Origin: Winogradskyella algicola
GTDB lineage: Bacteria > Bacteroidota > Bacteroidia > Flavobacteriales > Flavobacteriaceae
Assembly: GCF_005869935.1 (NCBI RefSeq)
Contig: NZ_SZQF01000003.1
Location: forward strand, 245,265 to 309,264
DNA length: 64,000 nt
Reading direction: 5' to 3'
Shown here: positions 1 through 8,476 of the stretch, piece by piece
Position numbering within the stretch: position 1 is the first letter of the stretch
Layout: every line of letters starts with the position of its first letter
Made by a program: the position numbers and the translations under genes
Notes under the pieces: model-generated
What the model saw: only the letters and a program-made list of their open reading frames with translations
What the model was told of the DNA's origin: nothing
Databases searched by the model: none

Positions 1-2
1 AT

Positions 3-233
3 TTTAATGGCTTTATTTTGGGGAAAATTCCAGGTTTAAATAAATTAAATTTCAACCTTATAGTAGGTGCGCACAACTTAGCAACACCAGACAACAAACC
101 GTATCAAGAATTTACAATTGGTGTTGATAATATTGGCTGGGGAAAATGGCGTTTCTTAAGGTTTGATTATATTCGCTCTTACCAAGGAGGATTTCAAGGA
201 GATGCTATTTTATTTGGTTTGAAATTCTTTTAA
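3..233 (+). CDS. C-terminal end of an outer-membrane protein of the DUF5686 type (5' truncated)
   Basis: Only the last 76 residues are in the window, and the reading frame is open to the left edge. The segment has alternating hydrophobic and aromatic residues and ends in a terminal phenylalanine (GLKFF), as expected for the last strands of an outer-membrane beta-barrel. The closing part, with RFDYIRSYQGG followed by FGLKFF, resembles the end of DUF5686 proteins, which carry a carboxypeptidase-like regulatory domain in front of a barrel. The family assignment rests on that short match and the N-terminal domain cannot be checked. The apparent internal TTG start is not a real start. Confidence 0.55.
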   Translation, partial: FNGFILGKIPGLNKLNFNLIVGAHNLATPDNKPYQEFTIGVDNIGWGKWRFLRFDYIRSYQGGFQGDAILFGLKFF

Positions 234-247
234 TTTTAAATAATTGT

Positions 248-294
248 CACTCCTGCCTTTCGACTATCGCTCAAGATAAACTACGGCAGGAATC
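248..294. repeat. REP-like imperfect palindrome
   Basis: A 7-bp inverted repeat (TCCTGCC at 251-257, GGCAGGA at 285-291) flanks a 27-nt centre, in the short gap between the truncated barrel gene and the NTF2-like gene. Such GC-richer palindromes dispersed in AT-rich spacers are common in flavobacteria. There is no U-run, so it is not a typical intrinsic terminator. Confidence 0.45.
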
Positions 295-315
295 CATAAA
301 ATGATAACCATAAAG

Positions 316-840
316 ATGAAGAATTCACTTACAATTCTATTTTCCGTTCTTACTTTAACGCTTTCAGCCCAAGAAGAAACAAAAGATTTCAGTAAAAATG
401 TGGCTACATTAGATAGCACCATTGAAACTTTATATACGGTCATTTCTGGCGATAAAGGTTTTGAACGCGATTGGACTTTGTTTAAACATTTGTTTCACAA
501 AAATGCAAAGTTAATACCAACAGGAAAAGACAAAGAAGGTAAACAAATTGCACGCTACATGACGCCAGATGATTACATTAATAGCTCAGGAAAATGGTTA
601 GTGGAAAACGGATTTCATGAAGTTGAAATCAATCGAGAAGTTCAAACGTTTGGAAACATCACGCAAGTGTTTAGTACCTATGAGTCTTTTAAAAATAAAG
701 ATGATGATAAACCATTTATGCGAGGCATTAATAGTATTCAATTACTAAATGATGGCGAACGTTGGTGGATTATCAATATTTACTGGATGCAAGAAACTAA
801 AGACAACCCTATTCCTGATGACTATTTACCAAAGAATTAA
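316..840 (+). CDS. Exported NTF2-like (SnoaL-type) protein
   Basis: A protein of 174 residues from the chosen start, with a signal peptide of about 18 residues ending in LSAQ. The rest looks like one NTF2/SnoaL alpha+beta domain: an N-terminal helix (LDSTIETLYTVISG), the DWTLFKHLFHKNAKLIP segment, and C-terminal strands with a Trp-rich end (ERWWIINIYW). Members of this superfamily bind small ligands or act as isomerases; the substrate here is unknown. The start at MKNSL is preferred over the ATG 15 nt upstream because it places the basic n-region directly before the hydrophobic core. It lies 32 nt before the S15 peptidase gene and may be co-transcribed with it. Confidence 0.7.
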   Translation: MKNSLTILFSVLTLTLSAQEETKDFSKNVATLDSTIETLYTVISGDKGFERDWTLFKHLFHKNAKLIPTGKDKEGKQIARYMTPDDYINSSGKWLVENGFHEVEINREVQTFGNITQVFSTYESFKNKDDDKPFMRGINSIQLLNDGERWWIINIYWMQETKDNPIPDDYLPKN

Positions 841-872
841 TCTTATTTTTATCAAAAAGTAAAAACAACACC

Positions 873-2717
873 ATGCTAAAAACACGCAAAATCAATTTCA
901 TTCTAGCGCTTGCAATTGCTCTTTCTTTCCAAAGCTTTGCACAAGACACAACAGAAAAAGTAACACCTATTTTCAAAGATGGTGAAGCTCAAATTGTTGA
1001 AGCCTTTAATAACCCAGAGACATGGGTACATCACGATCTTTGGGTAGAAACAGAGTTTGATACAGATGGTGATGGCGATTTAGACAGAATGCATGTTTCT
1101 GTTACCAGACCAGAACAAACTGATACAGAAGACTTAAAATTACCTATCATCTATGTTACGAGTCCATATTTTGCAGGTGTTGCTGGTGATACACCAGGTA
1201 TTATGTGGAATGTAGAAAGAGAACTCGGAGGCAAATCTGAAGAGCGCACACATCCTGAAGTAAAACGACGTGCTGCACCGAGACCAATGATTTCATATTC
1301 TCACATCAAAAAATGGGTTCCTCGTGGTTATATTGTTGTGCACTCATCTTCGCCTGGCACTGGTTACTCTGACGGTGCACCAACTTGTGGTGGTAAAAAT
1401 GAATCTTTAGCACCAAAAGCTGTTATCGATTGGTTGTGTGGCAGAGCAAAAGGTTACACAGAACGCGATGGCAAAAAAGAAGTAAAAGCCTATTGGTCTA
1501 CCGGAAAAGTAGGCATGACAGGTACATCGTATAATGGTACTTTACCTTTAGCAGCAGCCACAACTGGTGTTGATGGTTTAGAAGTTATTATCCCAATTGC
1601 TCCAAACACATCTTATTATCATTATTACCGTTCTAATGGCTTAGTACGTTCTCCTGGAGGTTATTTAGGTGAAGACATCGATGTGCTTTATGATTTTATT
1701 CACAGTGGTGATGAAGAAAACAGAGCCCACAACAACAAAGTGGTTAGAGATACTGATATGATGAACAATATGGATCGTCAGACTGGCGATTATAGCGATT
1801 GGTGGGCAGCCAGAGATTACCTTAACCAAATGGATAATATGAAAGCTGCACTACTAATGTCTCATGGCTTTAACGACTGGAATGTAATGCCAGAGCATAG
1901 TTACAGAATATATAAGGCTGCAAAAGAGAAAGGCCTTCCTGCTCAGATTTATTATCATCAGAATGGTCATGGTGGACCACCTCCAATTTCAATGATGAAC
2001 AAATGGTTTACTAAATATCTTCATGGTGTAGACAATGGAGTTGATAAAGAAGAAAACAAGGCTTATATCGTAAGAGAATATGATGACCCTTCAAATCCTA
2101 CAGCTTACAAAGATTATCCTAACCCTAATACGCAGGATGTTGTTTTACACCTAACAGAAGGAGGAAATACAGCGGGTGGATTAACGCTAAATAAAAATGT
2201 TATAGAAACTGGAGAAATACTTATAGATGATGTTTCATTCTCTGGTGCTGATCTCGCAAAAGCGGAGCGCTCAGAACATAGATTACTATATGTAACACCT
2301 AAGTTAAATGGAGATATCCATATTTCTGGAGTGCCAAAAGTGAGTATTACACTATCTAGTAAAAAGCCAGCGGCTAACCTGAGTGTATGGCTAGTATCCT
2401 TACCTTGGGATGATAGCGCATCAAAAATTACCGACAATATTATTACTCGTGGTTGGGCAGATCCTAAAAATTATAAATCATTAACCAACGAAGAAGACCT
2501 AATACCTGGTCGTTCATACACGGTGAATTTTGATCTACAACCAGATGACCAAGTTATAAAAGCAGGAAAGCAAATTGGATTAATGATTTTTTCTAGTGAT
2601 AAAGAATATACTATCCATCCCAAACCTGGAACTGAATTAACCATTGAACTAGACAAAACAACCTTAACACTACCAATTGTTAATGGTGAAGAATCCTATA
2701 AAAAATACGTTAATTAG
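873..2717 (+). CDS. Secreted Xaa-Pro dipeptidyl-peptidase family (S15) hydrolase
   Basis: A 614-residue serine hydrolase of the CocE/PepX (peptidase S15) group. It has a signal peptide (about 1-23, ending SFAQ) and an Asp-rich DTDGDGDLDR segment at 63-72, probably a calcium site. The alpha/beta-hydrolase core has the nucleophile elbow GTSYNG (Ser219), a probable catalytic Asp335 in HGFNDW, and His366 in NGHGG. The C-terminal third is a beta-rich jelly-roll domain typical of the family. It should release X-Pro dipeptides, or hydrolyse related esters or amides, in the periplasm or outside the cell. Its stop codon overlaps that of the convergent S51 peptidase gene by 4 nt. Exact substrate is inferred from family only. 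Confidence 0.85.
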   Translation: MLKTRKINFILALAIALSFQSFAQDTTEKVTPIFKDGEAQIVEAFNNPETWVHHDLWVETEFDTDGDGDLDRMHVSVTRPEQTDTEDLKLPIIYVTSPYFAGVAGDTPGIMWNVERELGGKSEERTHPEVKRRAAPRPMISYSHIKKWVPRGYIVVHSSSPGTGYSDGAPTCGGKNESLAPKAVIDWLCGRAKGYTERDGKKEVKAYWSTGKVGMTGTSYNGTLPLAAATTGVDGLEVIIPIAPNTSYYHYYRSNGLVRSPGGYLGEDIDVLYDFIHSGDEENRAHNNKVVRDTDMMNNMDRQTGDYSDWWAARDYLNQMDNMKAALLMSHGFNDWNVMPEHSYRIYKAAKEKGLPAQIYYHQNGHGGPPPISMMNKWFTKYLHGVDNGVDKEENKAYIVREYDDPSNPTAYKDYPNPNTQDVVLHLTEGGNTAGGLTLNKNVIETGEILIDDVSFSGADLAKAERSEHRLLYVTPKLNGDIHISGVPKVSITLSSKKPAANLSVWLVSLPWDDSASKITDNIITRGWADPKNYKSLTNEEDLIPGRSYTVNFDLQPDDQVIKAGKQIGLMIFSSDKEYTIHPKPGTELTIELDKTTLTLPIVNGEESYKKYVN

Positions 2718-3997
2718 CGCTTAATAAGTTTAAACGTTTGTTTATAATCTTCATTTTCTATGATTATAAAATAGATACCATTGGCTAATGCTTTGGTATC
2801 TATTTTGTTTTTATCAAATTCTACTCCAACTTGTTTCCCAGAAACATCAAACATTTTAATATTTAAGTTTTCGATTTCTGTTTTAATTGACACGTAATCT
2901 GAAAATGGATTTGGCAGTACTTTTAGCTCTGTATTGGCAATATCCTCAACACTCAAGGCATCGTTACAATTTGGGTTTATTGATGATGATGTTGCAAACG
3001 TACCGTTGTTAACATACCAATTTTGCCACTCACCACCACTCCCGCTTTGCCAGTCGGAAAGATCAAAATAATTTTGTCCGTTTAGCGTACCTGGTACTTT
3101 ATAAACTTTTAAAGCTTCATCATTTCTCACCCAATGTAATGGATTTCCATCAGTACAAGTTTCCGGTAAAAATTCATTCGTACAATTAGACTGCAAGAAG
3201 AAGGCATACTCAGGATATGTTGGGTATTCACCATAAACATTAGCCCTTCCATTTTCATCAACACAAACAGCAGTATATTCATTACATGCTATACCAAAGG
3301 CTCTTGAAGTGTTATCATTTGCATATCGTGCCAGAAAAACACTGTGTCTAGCTCTACGATCCGGATCATCGTAATGCGTATCTGTAATCATTTGGTCTAA
3401 ATAAGGAATCTCTAAAAAATCATTATATCCTAAAGTCATTCTATTATGGTAAGGATCGCTAAGTGCTTGTGCGTTTGTTACTGTTCCGTTTTCTGCGGAA
3501 AAGTAACCACCACCTAGTATTGCCATTCCTGCACTCGTTCCACCTATGGCACCGCCTTTTATATTCACAAAATCGTTAATCGCGTCTTCCATAGCATTAT
3601 TCTTAAAAAAGCTTACATAGTCGTACTGATCACCACCTGCAAACCAAATCGCCTCTGCTTTTTCTATTTTATCTAAAACATAACTATTTGTAGCTCCTTC
3701 TTCCGAAGAAATAACGAACGTTCTTACCGAATTGATGGTAACACCAAGTTGAGAATAAAAATAATTATTATAGCCATCACTTCCCGTAGCTCTTAAAACC
3801 ACAACATCTCCTCCGTTGGCTCTATTTAAAAACCAAATCATCGCCTCATCATTTTCGCTTGCACCACCCATCATACAAATTCCAAACTCAGGCGATACTT
3901 CTAAGTCAGAAGAATTACCGGTTAAATACTCTGTGTAGTCCTGACCTAAAGCCAATTGCACAAAAATACTTAACACAAAAACAATAAAATACTTCAT
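2714..3997 (-). CDS. T9SS-exported cyanophycinase-like peptidase (S51)
   Basis: A 427-residue protein with a signal peptide (1-19, ending LALGQ), a peptidase S51 domain and a C-terminal T9SS type A sorting domain (LPNPFSDYVSI onward, ending FKLIKR). The nucleophile motif GGTSAG places Ser155, and FAGGDQ (119-124) matches the conserved S51 segment. Cyanophycinases cleave multi-arginyl-polyaspartate; relatives are dipeptidases E and other glutamyl/aspartyl peptidases. The sorting domain indicates secretion or surface attachment, so the substrate would be extracellular. It is followed 3 nt later on the same strand by pcm. An actual cyanophycin substrate is plausible but unproven. Confidence 0.85.
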   Translation of the reverse strand: MKYFIVFVLSIFVQLALGQDYTEYLTGNSSDLEVSPEFGICMMGGASENDEAMIWFLNRANGGDVVVLRATGSDGYNNYFYSQLGVTINSVRTFVISSEEGATNSYVLDKIEKAEAIWFAGGDQYDYVSFFKNNAMEDAINDFVNIKGGAIGGTSAGMAILGGGYFSAENGTVTNAQALSDPYHNRMTLGYNDFLEIPYLDQMITDTHYDDPDRRARHSVFLARYANDNTSRAFGIACNEYTAVCVDENGRANVYGEYPTYPEYAFFLQSNCTNEFLPETCTDGNPLHWVRNDEALKVYKVPGTLNGQNYFDLSDWQSGSGGEWQNWYVNNGTFATSSSINPNCNDALSVEDIANTELKVLPNPFSDYVSIKTEIENLNIKMFDVSGKQVGVEFDKNKIDTKALANGIYFIIIENEDYKQTFKLIKR

Positions 3998-4000
3998 AAT

Positions 4001-4642
4001 TTAGTTTTTATCTTCTAGCATCGGCACAAAACGGAATTCACCAAACTCGTGTTTTTCAAATTCCTTTTGTCCTCGTCTTATAAATAGGGTCATTACCTGT
4101 ACATCATCTCCAACTGGTATCACTAGCCTACCACCAATAGCTAACTGACTTAGTAATGGTTTTGGCACAAAAGGCGCACCAGCAGTTACAATAATACTTT
4201 TAAAAGGTGCCTCTTCAGGCAGGCCTTTATAACCATCTCCAAAGATTAATTTTTTAGCTCTGTAACCAATTTTTGGCAAAAACTTAGATGTTTTTTTAAA
4301 CAATTCCTGCTGACGTTCTATACTATAAACCTTAGCTCCAAGCTCTATTAAAACAGCACATTGATAACCACTACCTGTACCAATTTCTAGAACTTTGTCT
4401 CCAGGTTTTATTTGTAATAGTTCAGATTGAAATGCTACAGTGTAAGGTTGAGAAATCGTCTGATCTGCCGCAATCGGAAAAGCCTTATCTACATAAGCAT
4501 GATCTATAAAGCCAGAGTCCATAAATAGATGTCTCGGTATTTTGCTGATTGCATTCAGTACCGCTTTATCTTTAATCCCCTTTCCAATAAGAGTGTCAAC
4601 GAGTTGCTGACGCATCCCTTTGTGCTTAAATGTATCTTTCAA
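4001..4642 (-). CDS. pcm: Protein-L-isoaspartate O-methyltransferase
   Basis: A complete 213-residue PCMT. It uses S-adenosylmethionine to methylate L-isoaspartyl residues in aged proteins and so starts their repair. Visible signatures are the N-terminal helical region ending in IPRHLF, the conserved ADQTISQPYTVA segment (59-70), the SAM-binding VLEIGTGSGYQ motif (84-94), and IIVTAGAP in the core. Length is normal for the family. It precedes the S51 peptidase gene by 3 nt on the same strand and is divergent from the oxidoreductase gene to the right. Confidence 0.95.
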   Translation of the reverse strand: MKDTFKHKGMRQQLVDTLIGKGIKDKAVLNAISKIPRHLFMDSGFIDHAYVDKAFPIAADQTISQPYTVAFQSELLQIKPGDKVLEIGTGSGYQCAVLIELGAKVYSIERQQELFKKTSKFLPKIGYRAKKLIFGDGYKGLPEEAPFKSIIVTAGAPFVPKPLLSQLAIGGRLVIPVGDDVQVMTLFIRRGQKEFEKHEFGEFRFVPMLEDKN

Positions 4643-4761
4643 ATCTCAGTTTAGTTTCAGGCTAAATTACTTCAAACAAAAGCAAAATGCAATTGCAATT
4701 TTCAATTATTAAATTCTCATTATTTTAGATTTTCTTTCTTAAATATCTCGTTCAAATCAAT

Positions 4762-4769
4762 TATTTTTG
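4762..4769 (+). promoter_or_regulatory. Bacteroidota-type -7 element (TATTTTTG)
   Basis: A perfect match to TAnnTTTG, 16 nt before the ATG of the Gfo/Idh gene, in the divergent spacer with pcm. No clear TTG is seen at the usual -33 distance. Confidence 0.4.
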
Positions 4770-4785
4770 AAAAAAACAGAAAAAC

Positions 4786-5745
4786 ATGCTAAAAGCTGGT
4801 GTTTTGGGTGCTGGTCACCTAGGAAAAATACATTTGAGACTGCTCAATCAATCCAAAAAATATGAGCTTGTTGGGTTTTATGATGCAGATGCTGAAAATG
4901 CAAAACGTGTTGTAGAAGAGTTTGGTTACACATATTTCGATTCTATTGAGGCTTTAATTGACGCTGTAGATGTTGTAGATATTGTAACTCCTACCCTTTC
5001 GCATTACGATTGTGCCAAGCAAGCAATTAAAAAAGGTAAACATATTTTTATAGAAAAGCCAATTACCAATACTGTTGAAGAAGCTGAAGCCATTAGAACT
5101 TTAGTTGCAGAACATGGTGTAAAAGGGCAAGTTGGTCATGTAGAGCGTTTTAATCCTGCATTCATAGCAGTGAAGAATAAAATAGAAAATCCTATGTTTA
5201 TAGAAACGCACCGTTTGGCTGAATTTAATCCTCGTGGTACAGATGTTCCTGTGGTATTGGATTTAATGATTCACGATATCGACATTATTCTTAGCGTGGT
5301 GCAATCGCCTGTAAAGCATGTTTCTGCAAGTGGAGTTTCTGTCGTTAGTGATACTCCAGATATTGCTAATGCACGTATTGAATTTAAAAACGGATGTGTA
5401 GCCAACCTTACCGCAAGTCGTATTTCATTAAAGAACATGCGAAAAACACGTTTCTTTCAAAAAGATGCTTACATCTCTGTAGATTTTCTAGAAAAGAAAT
5501 GTGAGGTCGTAAAAATGAAAGATGCACCAGAAAATCCAGGTGACTTTGATATGATTCTTCAAAATGCTGAAGGTGTTAAAAAGCAAATCTATTTTGATAA
5601 TCCTGAAGTGTCTAGTAACAACGCCATTTTAGACGAACTAGAAACATTTGCAGATGCCATTAACAACAACACAAAGCCAATTGTAACATTGCATGATGGT
5701 ACAGAAGCGCTACGTGTTGCAACAATGATTATTAATCAGTTTTAA
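4786..5745 (+). CDS. Gfo/Idh/MocA family oxidoreductase
   Basis: A 319-residue NAD(P)-dependent oxidoreductase. The N-terminal Rossmann fold starts with GVLGAGHLGKIH, and the family-defining EKPI motif lies near residue 95 (its Lys is normally catalytic). The second half has the alpha/beta substrate domain with VLDLMIHDIDIIL, the usual DxxxHxxD-like segment. Substrates in this family are sugars, inositols or bilins; nothing here identifies which. The neighbouring 3-hydroxyacyl-CoA dehydrogenase gene is separated by a palindromic repeat, so co-transcription is uncertain. Confidence 0.88.
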   Translation: MLKAGVLGAGHLGKIHLRLLNQSKKYELVGFYDADAENAKRVVEEFGYTYFDSIEALIDAVDVVDIVTPTLSHYDCAKQAIKKGKHIFIEKPITNTVEEAEAIRTLVAEHGVKGQVGHVERFNPAFIAVKNKIENPMFIETHRLAEFNPRGTDVPVVLDLMIHDIDIILSVVQSPVKHVSASGVSVVSDTPDIANARIEFKNGCVANLTASRISLKNMRKTRFFQKDAYISVDFLEKKCEVVKMKDAPENPGDFDMILQNAEGVKKQIYFDNPEVSSNNAILDELETFADAINNNTKPIVTLHDGTEALRVATMIINQF

Positions 5746-5748
5746 AAA

Positions 5749-5866
5749 AGCCTTCCCTAACCCTTCCGAAGGAAGGGAACTCGAAGCGCTCTTTAAATAT
5801 ATATTACTAACAAAATTCTTACCAGCCCGAGTAAGAATTCCTTCCCTCTGGGAAGGCTAGGATGGG
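5749..5866. repeat. REP-like inverted doublet with three hairpins
   Basis: Two similar palindromic units lie in opposite orientation. Unit 1 has a perfect 7-bp hairpin CCCTTCC-GAA-GGAAGGG (5761-5777) preceded by AGCCTTCCCTAA. Unit 2 has CCTTCCC-TCT-GGGAAGG (5840-5856) followed by CTAGGATGGGCT, the counterpart of the unit 1 flank read on the other strand. Between them is a 9-bp inverted repeat AATTCTTAC / GTAAGAATT (5814-5839). The right end runs into TCTTTTTTAATT. A related single unit lies inside prmC at 36079-36117. Confidence 0.7.
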
Positions 5867-5879
5867 CTCTTTTTTAATT

Positions 5880-6767
5880 ATGAAAAACATAGCAGTTATA
5901 GGAGCAGGAACAATGGGAAACGGAATTGCCCACACCTTTGCTCAGTCAGGATTTAAAGTAAACCTTATAGATATTAGTGAAGCGTCTCTAGAACGCGGTT
6001 TAGCTACAATTTCTAAGAATTTAGACAGAATGGTAGCTAAAGAAAAAATCACTGAAAATGATAAAGCAGAAACCTTAGGAAACATTACTACCTATACAAA
6101 CACGGTTGATGGTGTTAAAAACACTGATCTTGTCGTTGAAGCAGCTACAGAAAATATAGATTTAAAACTAAAGATTTTTAAGCAGCTAGACGAAGCTTGT
6201 GATGACGCTACAATTTTGGCTACAAACACATCTTCAATCTCAATAACACAAATTGCAGCTGCTACATCGCGTCCAGAAAAAGTGATTGGTATGCATTTTA
6301 TGAATCCTGTGCCAATCATGAAATTGGTAGAGATTATTCGTGGATACAATACAAGCGATGACGTTACAAATACCATCATGGAGTTATCTAAAACGCTTGG
6401 TAAAGTACCAACTGAGGTTAATGATTATCCTGGTTTTGTAGCCAATCGTATTTTAATGCCAATGATTAACGAGTCTATAGAGTCTTTATATAATGGTGTC
6501 GCTGGTGTTCAAGAAATTGATACCGTAATGAAATTAGGAATGGCACACCCTATGGGACCATTACAATTAGCAGATTTTATTGGTTTAGATGTATGCCTTT
6601 CTATCTTAAATGTAATGTACGATGGCTTTAAAAATCCTAAGTATGCACCTTGTCCTTTGCTTGTTAACATGGTACAAGCTGGTAAATTGGGAGTAAAATC
6701 TGGAGAAGGTTTTTATGATTATTCAGAAAGCCGTAAAGCAGAAAACGTATCTAAGCAGTTTTTATAG
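5880..6767 (+). CDS. 3-hydroxyacyl-CoA dehydrogenase (3-hydroxybutyryl-CoA dehydrogenase type)
   Basis: A 295-residue enzyme of the short, stand-alone 3HCDH family, which interconverts 3-hydroxyacyl-CoA and 3-oxoacyl-CoA with NAD(P)H. The dinucleotide-binding motif IAVIGAGTMGNGIA is at the N-terminus, followed by NTSSISITQIA and the HFMNPVPIMKLVEI segment that contains the catalytic His. The C-terminal helical domain has the conserved DYPGFVANRILMP and HPMGPLQLADFIGLD. The start was placed at MKNIAVIG; an in-frame ATG 18 nt upstream lies inside the palindromic repeat and would add only six unrelated residues. Confidence 0.92.
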   Translation: MKNIAVIGAGTMGNGIAHTFAQSGFKVNLIDISEASLERGLATISKNLDRMVAKEKITENDKAETLGNITTYTNTVDGVKNTDLVVEAATENIDLKLKIFKQLDEACDDATILATNTSSISITQIAAATSRPEKVIGMHFMNPVPIMKLVEIIRGYNTSDDVTNTIMELSKTLGKVPTEVNDYPGFVANRILMPMINESIESLYNGVAGVQEIDTVMKLGMAHPMGPLQLADFIGLDVCLSILNVMYDGFKNPKYAPCPLLVNMVQAGKLGVKSGEGFYDYSESRKAENVSKQFL

Positions 6768-6773
6768 TGTGAA

Positions 6774-6796
6774 GTGTAAAGTCTAAAGTGTGAAGT
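6774..6796. repeat. Left inverted repeat flanking the S23 gene
   Basis: This 23-nt unit immediately precedes the ATG of the four-helix-bundle gene. It matches 20 of 23 positions with the reverse complement of 7202-7224; the three mismatches are together in the middle (CTA versus AAT). The core AAGTGTGAAGT also occurs once more, nearly identically, just upstream at 6766. Confidence 0.7.
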
Positions 6797-7171
6797 ATGA
6801 AAGTTCAAGATTTAATAGCTTATCGAAAGGGTTTTAAACTAGCGATGAATATTTATGAAATTTCAAAATCTTTTCCTAAAGAAGAAACTTACTCACTTAC
6901 AGATCAGATAAGACGTTCTTCAAGAAGTGTTTGTGCCAATTTATCAGAAGCTTATCGTAAAAGACGCTATCCCAAACACTTTATTAGTAAGCTTACAGAT
7001 TGTGATGCTGAAAATGGAGAAACTCAAACTTGGTTAGAGTTCGCAGTTGCTTGCAAATACATTTCTTCAAAACAATTCGAATTATTAAACGAAGAATCTT
7101 TTGAAGTTGCTAAACTTTTAAATTATATGATACTAAATCCTGAAAAATTTGGTTCAAAAAAAGAATCCTAA
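6797..7171 (+). CDS. Four-helix-bundle protein, S23/IVP family
   Basis: A 124-residue protein of the family named after proteins encoded in 23S rRNA intervening sequences. Signatures are the N-terminal Y(R)KGFKLAMNIYE helix, FPKEETYSLTDQIRRSSRSVCANLSEAY in the middle, and the late helices FELLNEESFEVAKLLNYMI. The fold is a pentamer-forming four-helix bundle related to the Avd accessory protein of diversity-generating retroelements. The cellular role of solitary copies is unknown. The gene sits in a spacer within what otherwise looks like one operon, and is enclosed by 23-nt inverted repeats, so it looks like an inserted cassette. No reverse transcriptase or rRNA is adjacent. Confidence 0.85.
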   Translation: MKVQDLIAYRKGFKLAMNIYEISKSFPKEETYSLTDQIRRSSRSVCANLSEAYRKRRYPKHFISKLTDCDAENGETQTWLEFAVACKYISSKQFELLNEESFEVAKLLNYMILNPEKFGSKKES

Positions 7172-7201
7172 ACATGTAGTAATAAGCGTCAAAAATTTGC
7201 C

Positions 7202-7224
7202 ACTTCACACTTATTACTTTACAC
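7202..7224. repeat. Right inverted repeat flanking the S23 gene
   Basis: Reverse-complement partner of 6774-6796 (20/23 identical). It starts 30 nt after the S23 stop codon and ends 13 nt before the next gene's ATG. Confidence 0.7.
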
Positions 7225-7237
7225 TTTAAACTAAAAG

Positions 7238-8476
7238 ATGGCTAAAATAATTCCATTTAAGGCGGTTAAACCAACCAGAGCTATTGTTGGTCTTGTAGCA
7301 GCACGCCCTTATCAAAGTTATACTTTAGATGAACGTGAATCTAGAATGGGTTATAATCCGTACAGCTTTCTCCATATTGTTAATCCAGGTTATAAATACG
7401 ACCAAGAAGTCACTGGAGAAGAGCGTTACAGACTGGTAAGAAGCCGTTACGAAGAATTTAAGGAAGATGGCATTTTTGTTACCGAAAACAAACCGTCGCT
7501 ATATGTCTATAAAATTGTAAATAGGCATGGACAGGAATTTAACGGTATCATTGCCGCAACAAGTGCTGAAGATTATGAAAAAGATGTTATAAAAAAACAC
7601 GAGGATACTATTGCAAAACGCGAACAAACGTTTAAAACCTATCTACAAACTGTAGGTTTTAATGCAGAGCCTGTGCTCCTCACCTATCCTGATAATGCCA
7701 TTGTATCAGACATTATAAAAGAAACTCAAAAAGGCTATGCTGAATTTGAGTTTACTATGACCTATAGAGACACACATTATTTATGGAAAATAGATAATGA
7801 TGAAACCATTAATAAAATTCAAAACGAATTTAAAAAAATGGAAACCATTTACATAGCAGATGGTCACCATAGATCGGCTTCCTCTTATCTGTTGTATAAA
7901 GATGAAAAAGAGAAAAACCCAAACCACAACGGTTCTGAATCTTACAGCTTTTTTATGTCGTATTTAATCCCAGAATCTGATTTAGTTATTCAAGAATTTA
8001 ACCGATTGGTAAAAGATTTAAACGGATTAACAAAAGAAGAATTCTTAATAAAATTAGATGCACTTTATAGAATTGAAAATAGAGGTTTAACACCATACAG
8101 TCCTTCAAAACCTCATCATTTTAGTATGTATTTAGATGGAGAATTCTATTCACTTTATTTAAGAAAAACGAATTATAATTTTGAAAATGCTCTCGATAAA
8201 CTTGATGCTCAACTCTTGTACAGCACAATTTTAGACCCTATACTTGGCATTAAAGATTTGAGAAACGATAATAGGATTGAATACGTACACGGCAAACACG
8301 AAATGATAACCATTAAAAGCAGTGTGGATAGTGGAAAGTTTAAAGTTGGTTTTGGCATGTGTCCTGCAACTGTGCAACAAATGAAAGAAATTGCAGACGA
8401 AGGCCTTACAATGCCACCAAAAAGCACTTATATTTTACCAAAATTAAGAAGCGGAATTACGATTTATGAGTATTAA
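7238..8476 (+). CDS. DUF1015 family protein
   Basis: A 412-residue cytosolic protein of the DUF1015 (COG4198) family. Visible hallmarks are the N-terminal RPYQSYTLDERESRMGYNPYSFLHI, the central IADGHHRSASS motif near residue 208, and the C-terminal FGMCPATVQQMKEIADEGLTMPPKSTYILPKL. The function is not established; in flavobacteria the gene is often near serine/PLP-related genes, and here its 3' end overlaps the PLP-binding YggS gene by 11 nt, suggesting coupled translation. The HH(R) motif suggests a phosphate or nucleotide site, but that is inference. Confidence 0.88.
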   Translation: MAKIIPFKAVKPTRAIVGLVAARPYQSYTLDERESRMGYNPYSFLHIVNPGYKYDQEVTGEERYRLVRSRYEEFKEDGIFVTENKPSLYVYKIVNRHGQEFNGIIAATSAEDYEKDVIKKHEDTIAKREQTFKTYLQTVGFNAEPVLLTYPDNAIVSDIIKETQKGYAEFEFTMTYRDTHYLWKIDNDETINKIQNEFKKMETIYIADGHHRSASSYLLYKDEKEKNPNHNGSESYSFFMSYLIPESDLVIQEFNRLVKDLNGLTKEEFLIKLDALYRIENRGLTPYSPSKPHHFSMYLDGEFYSLYLRKTNYNFENALDKLDAQLLYSTILDPILGIKDLRNDNRIEYVHGKHEMITIKSSVDSGKFKVGFGMCPATVQQMKEIADEGLTMPPKSTYILPKLRSGITIYEY

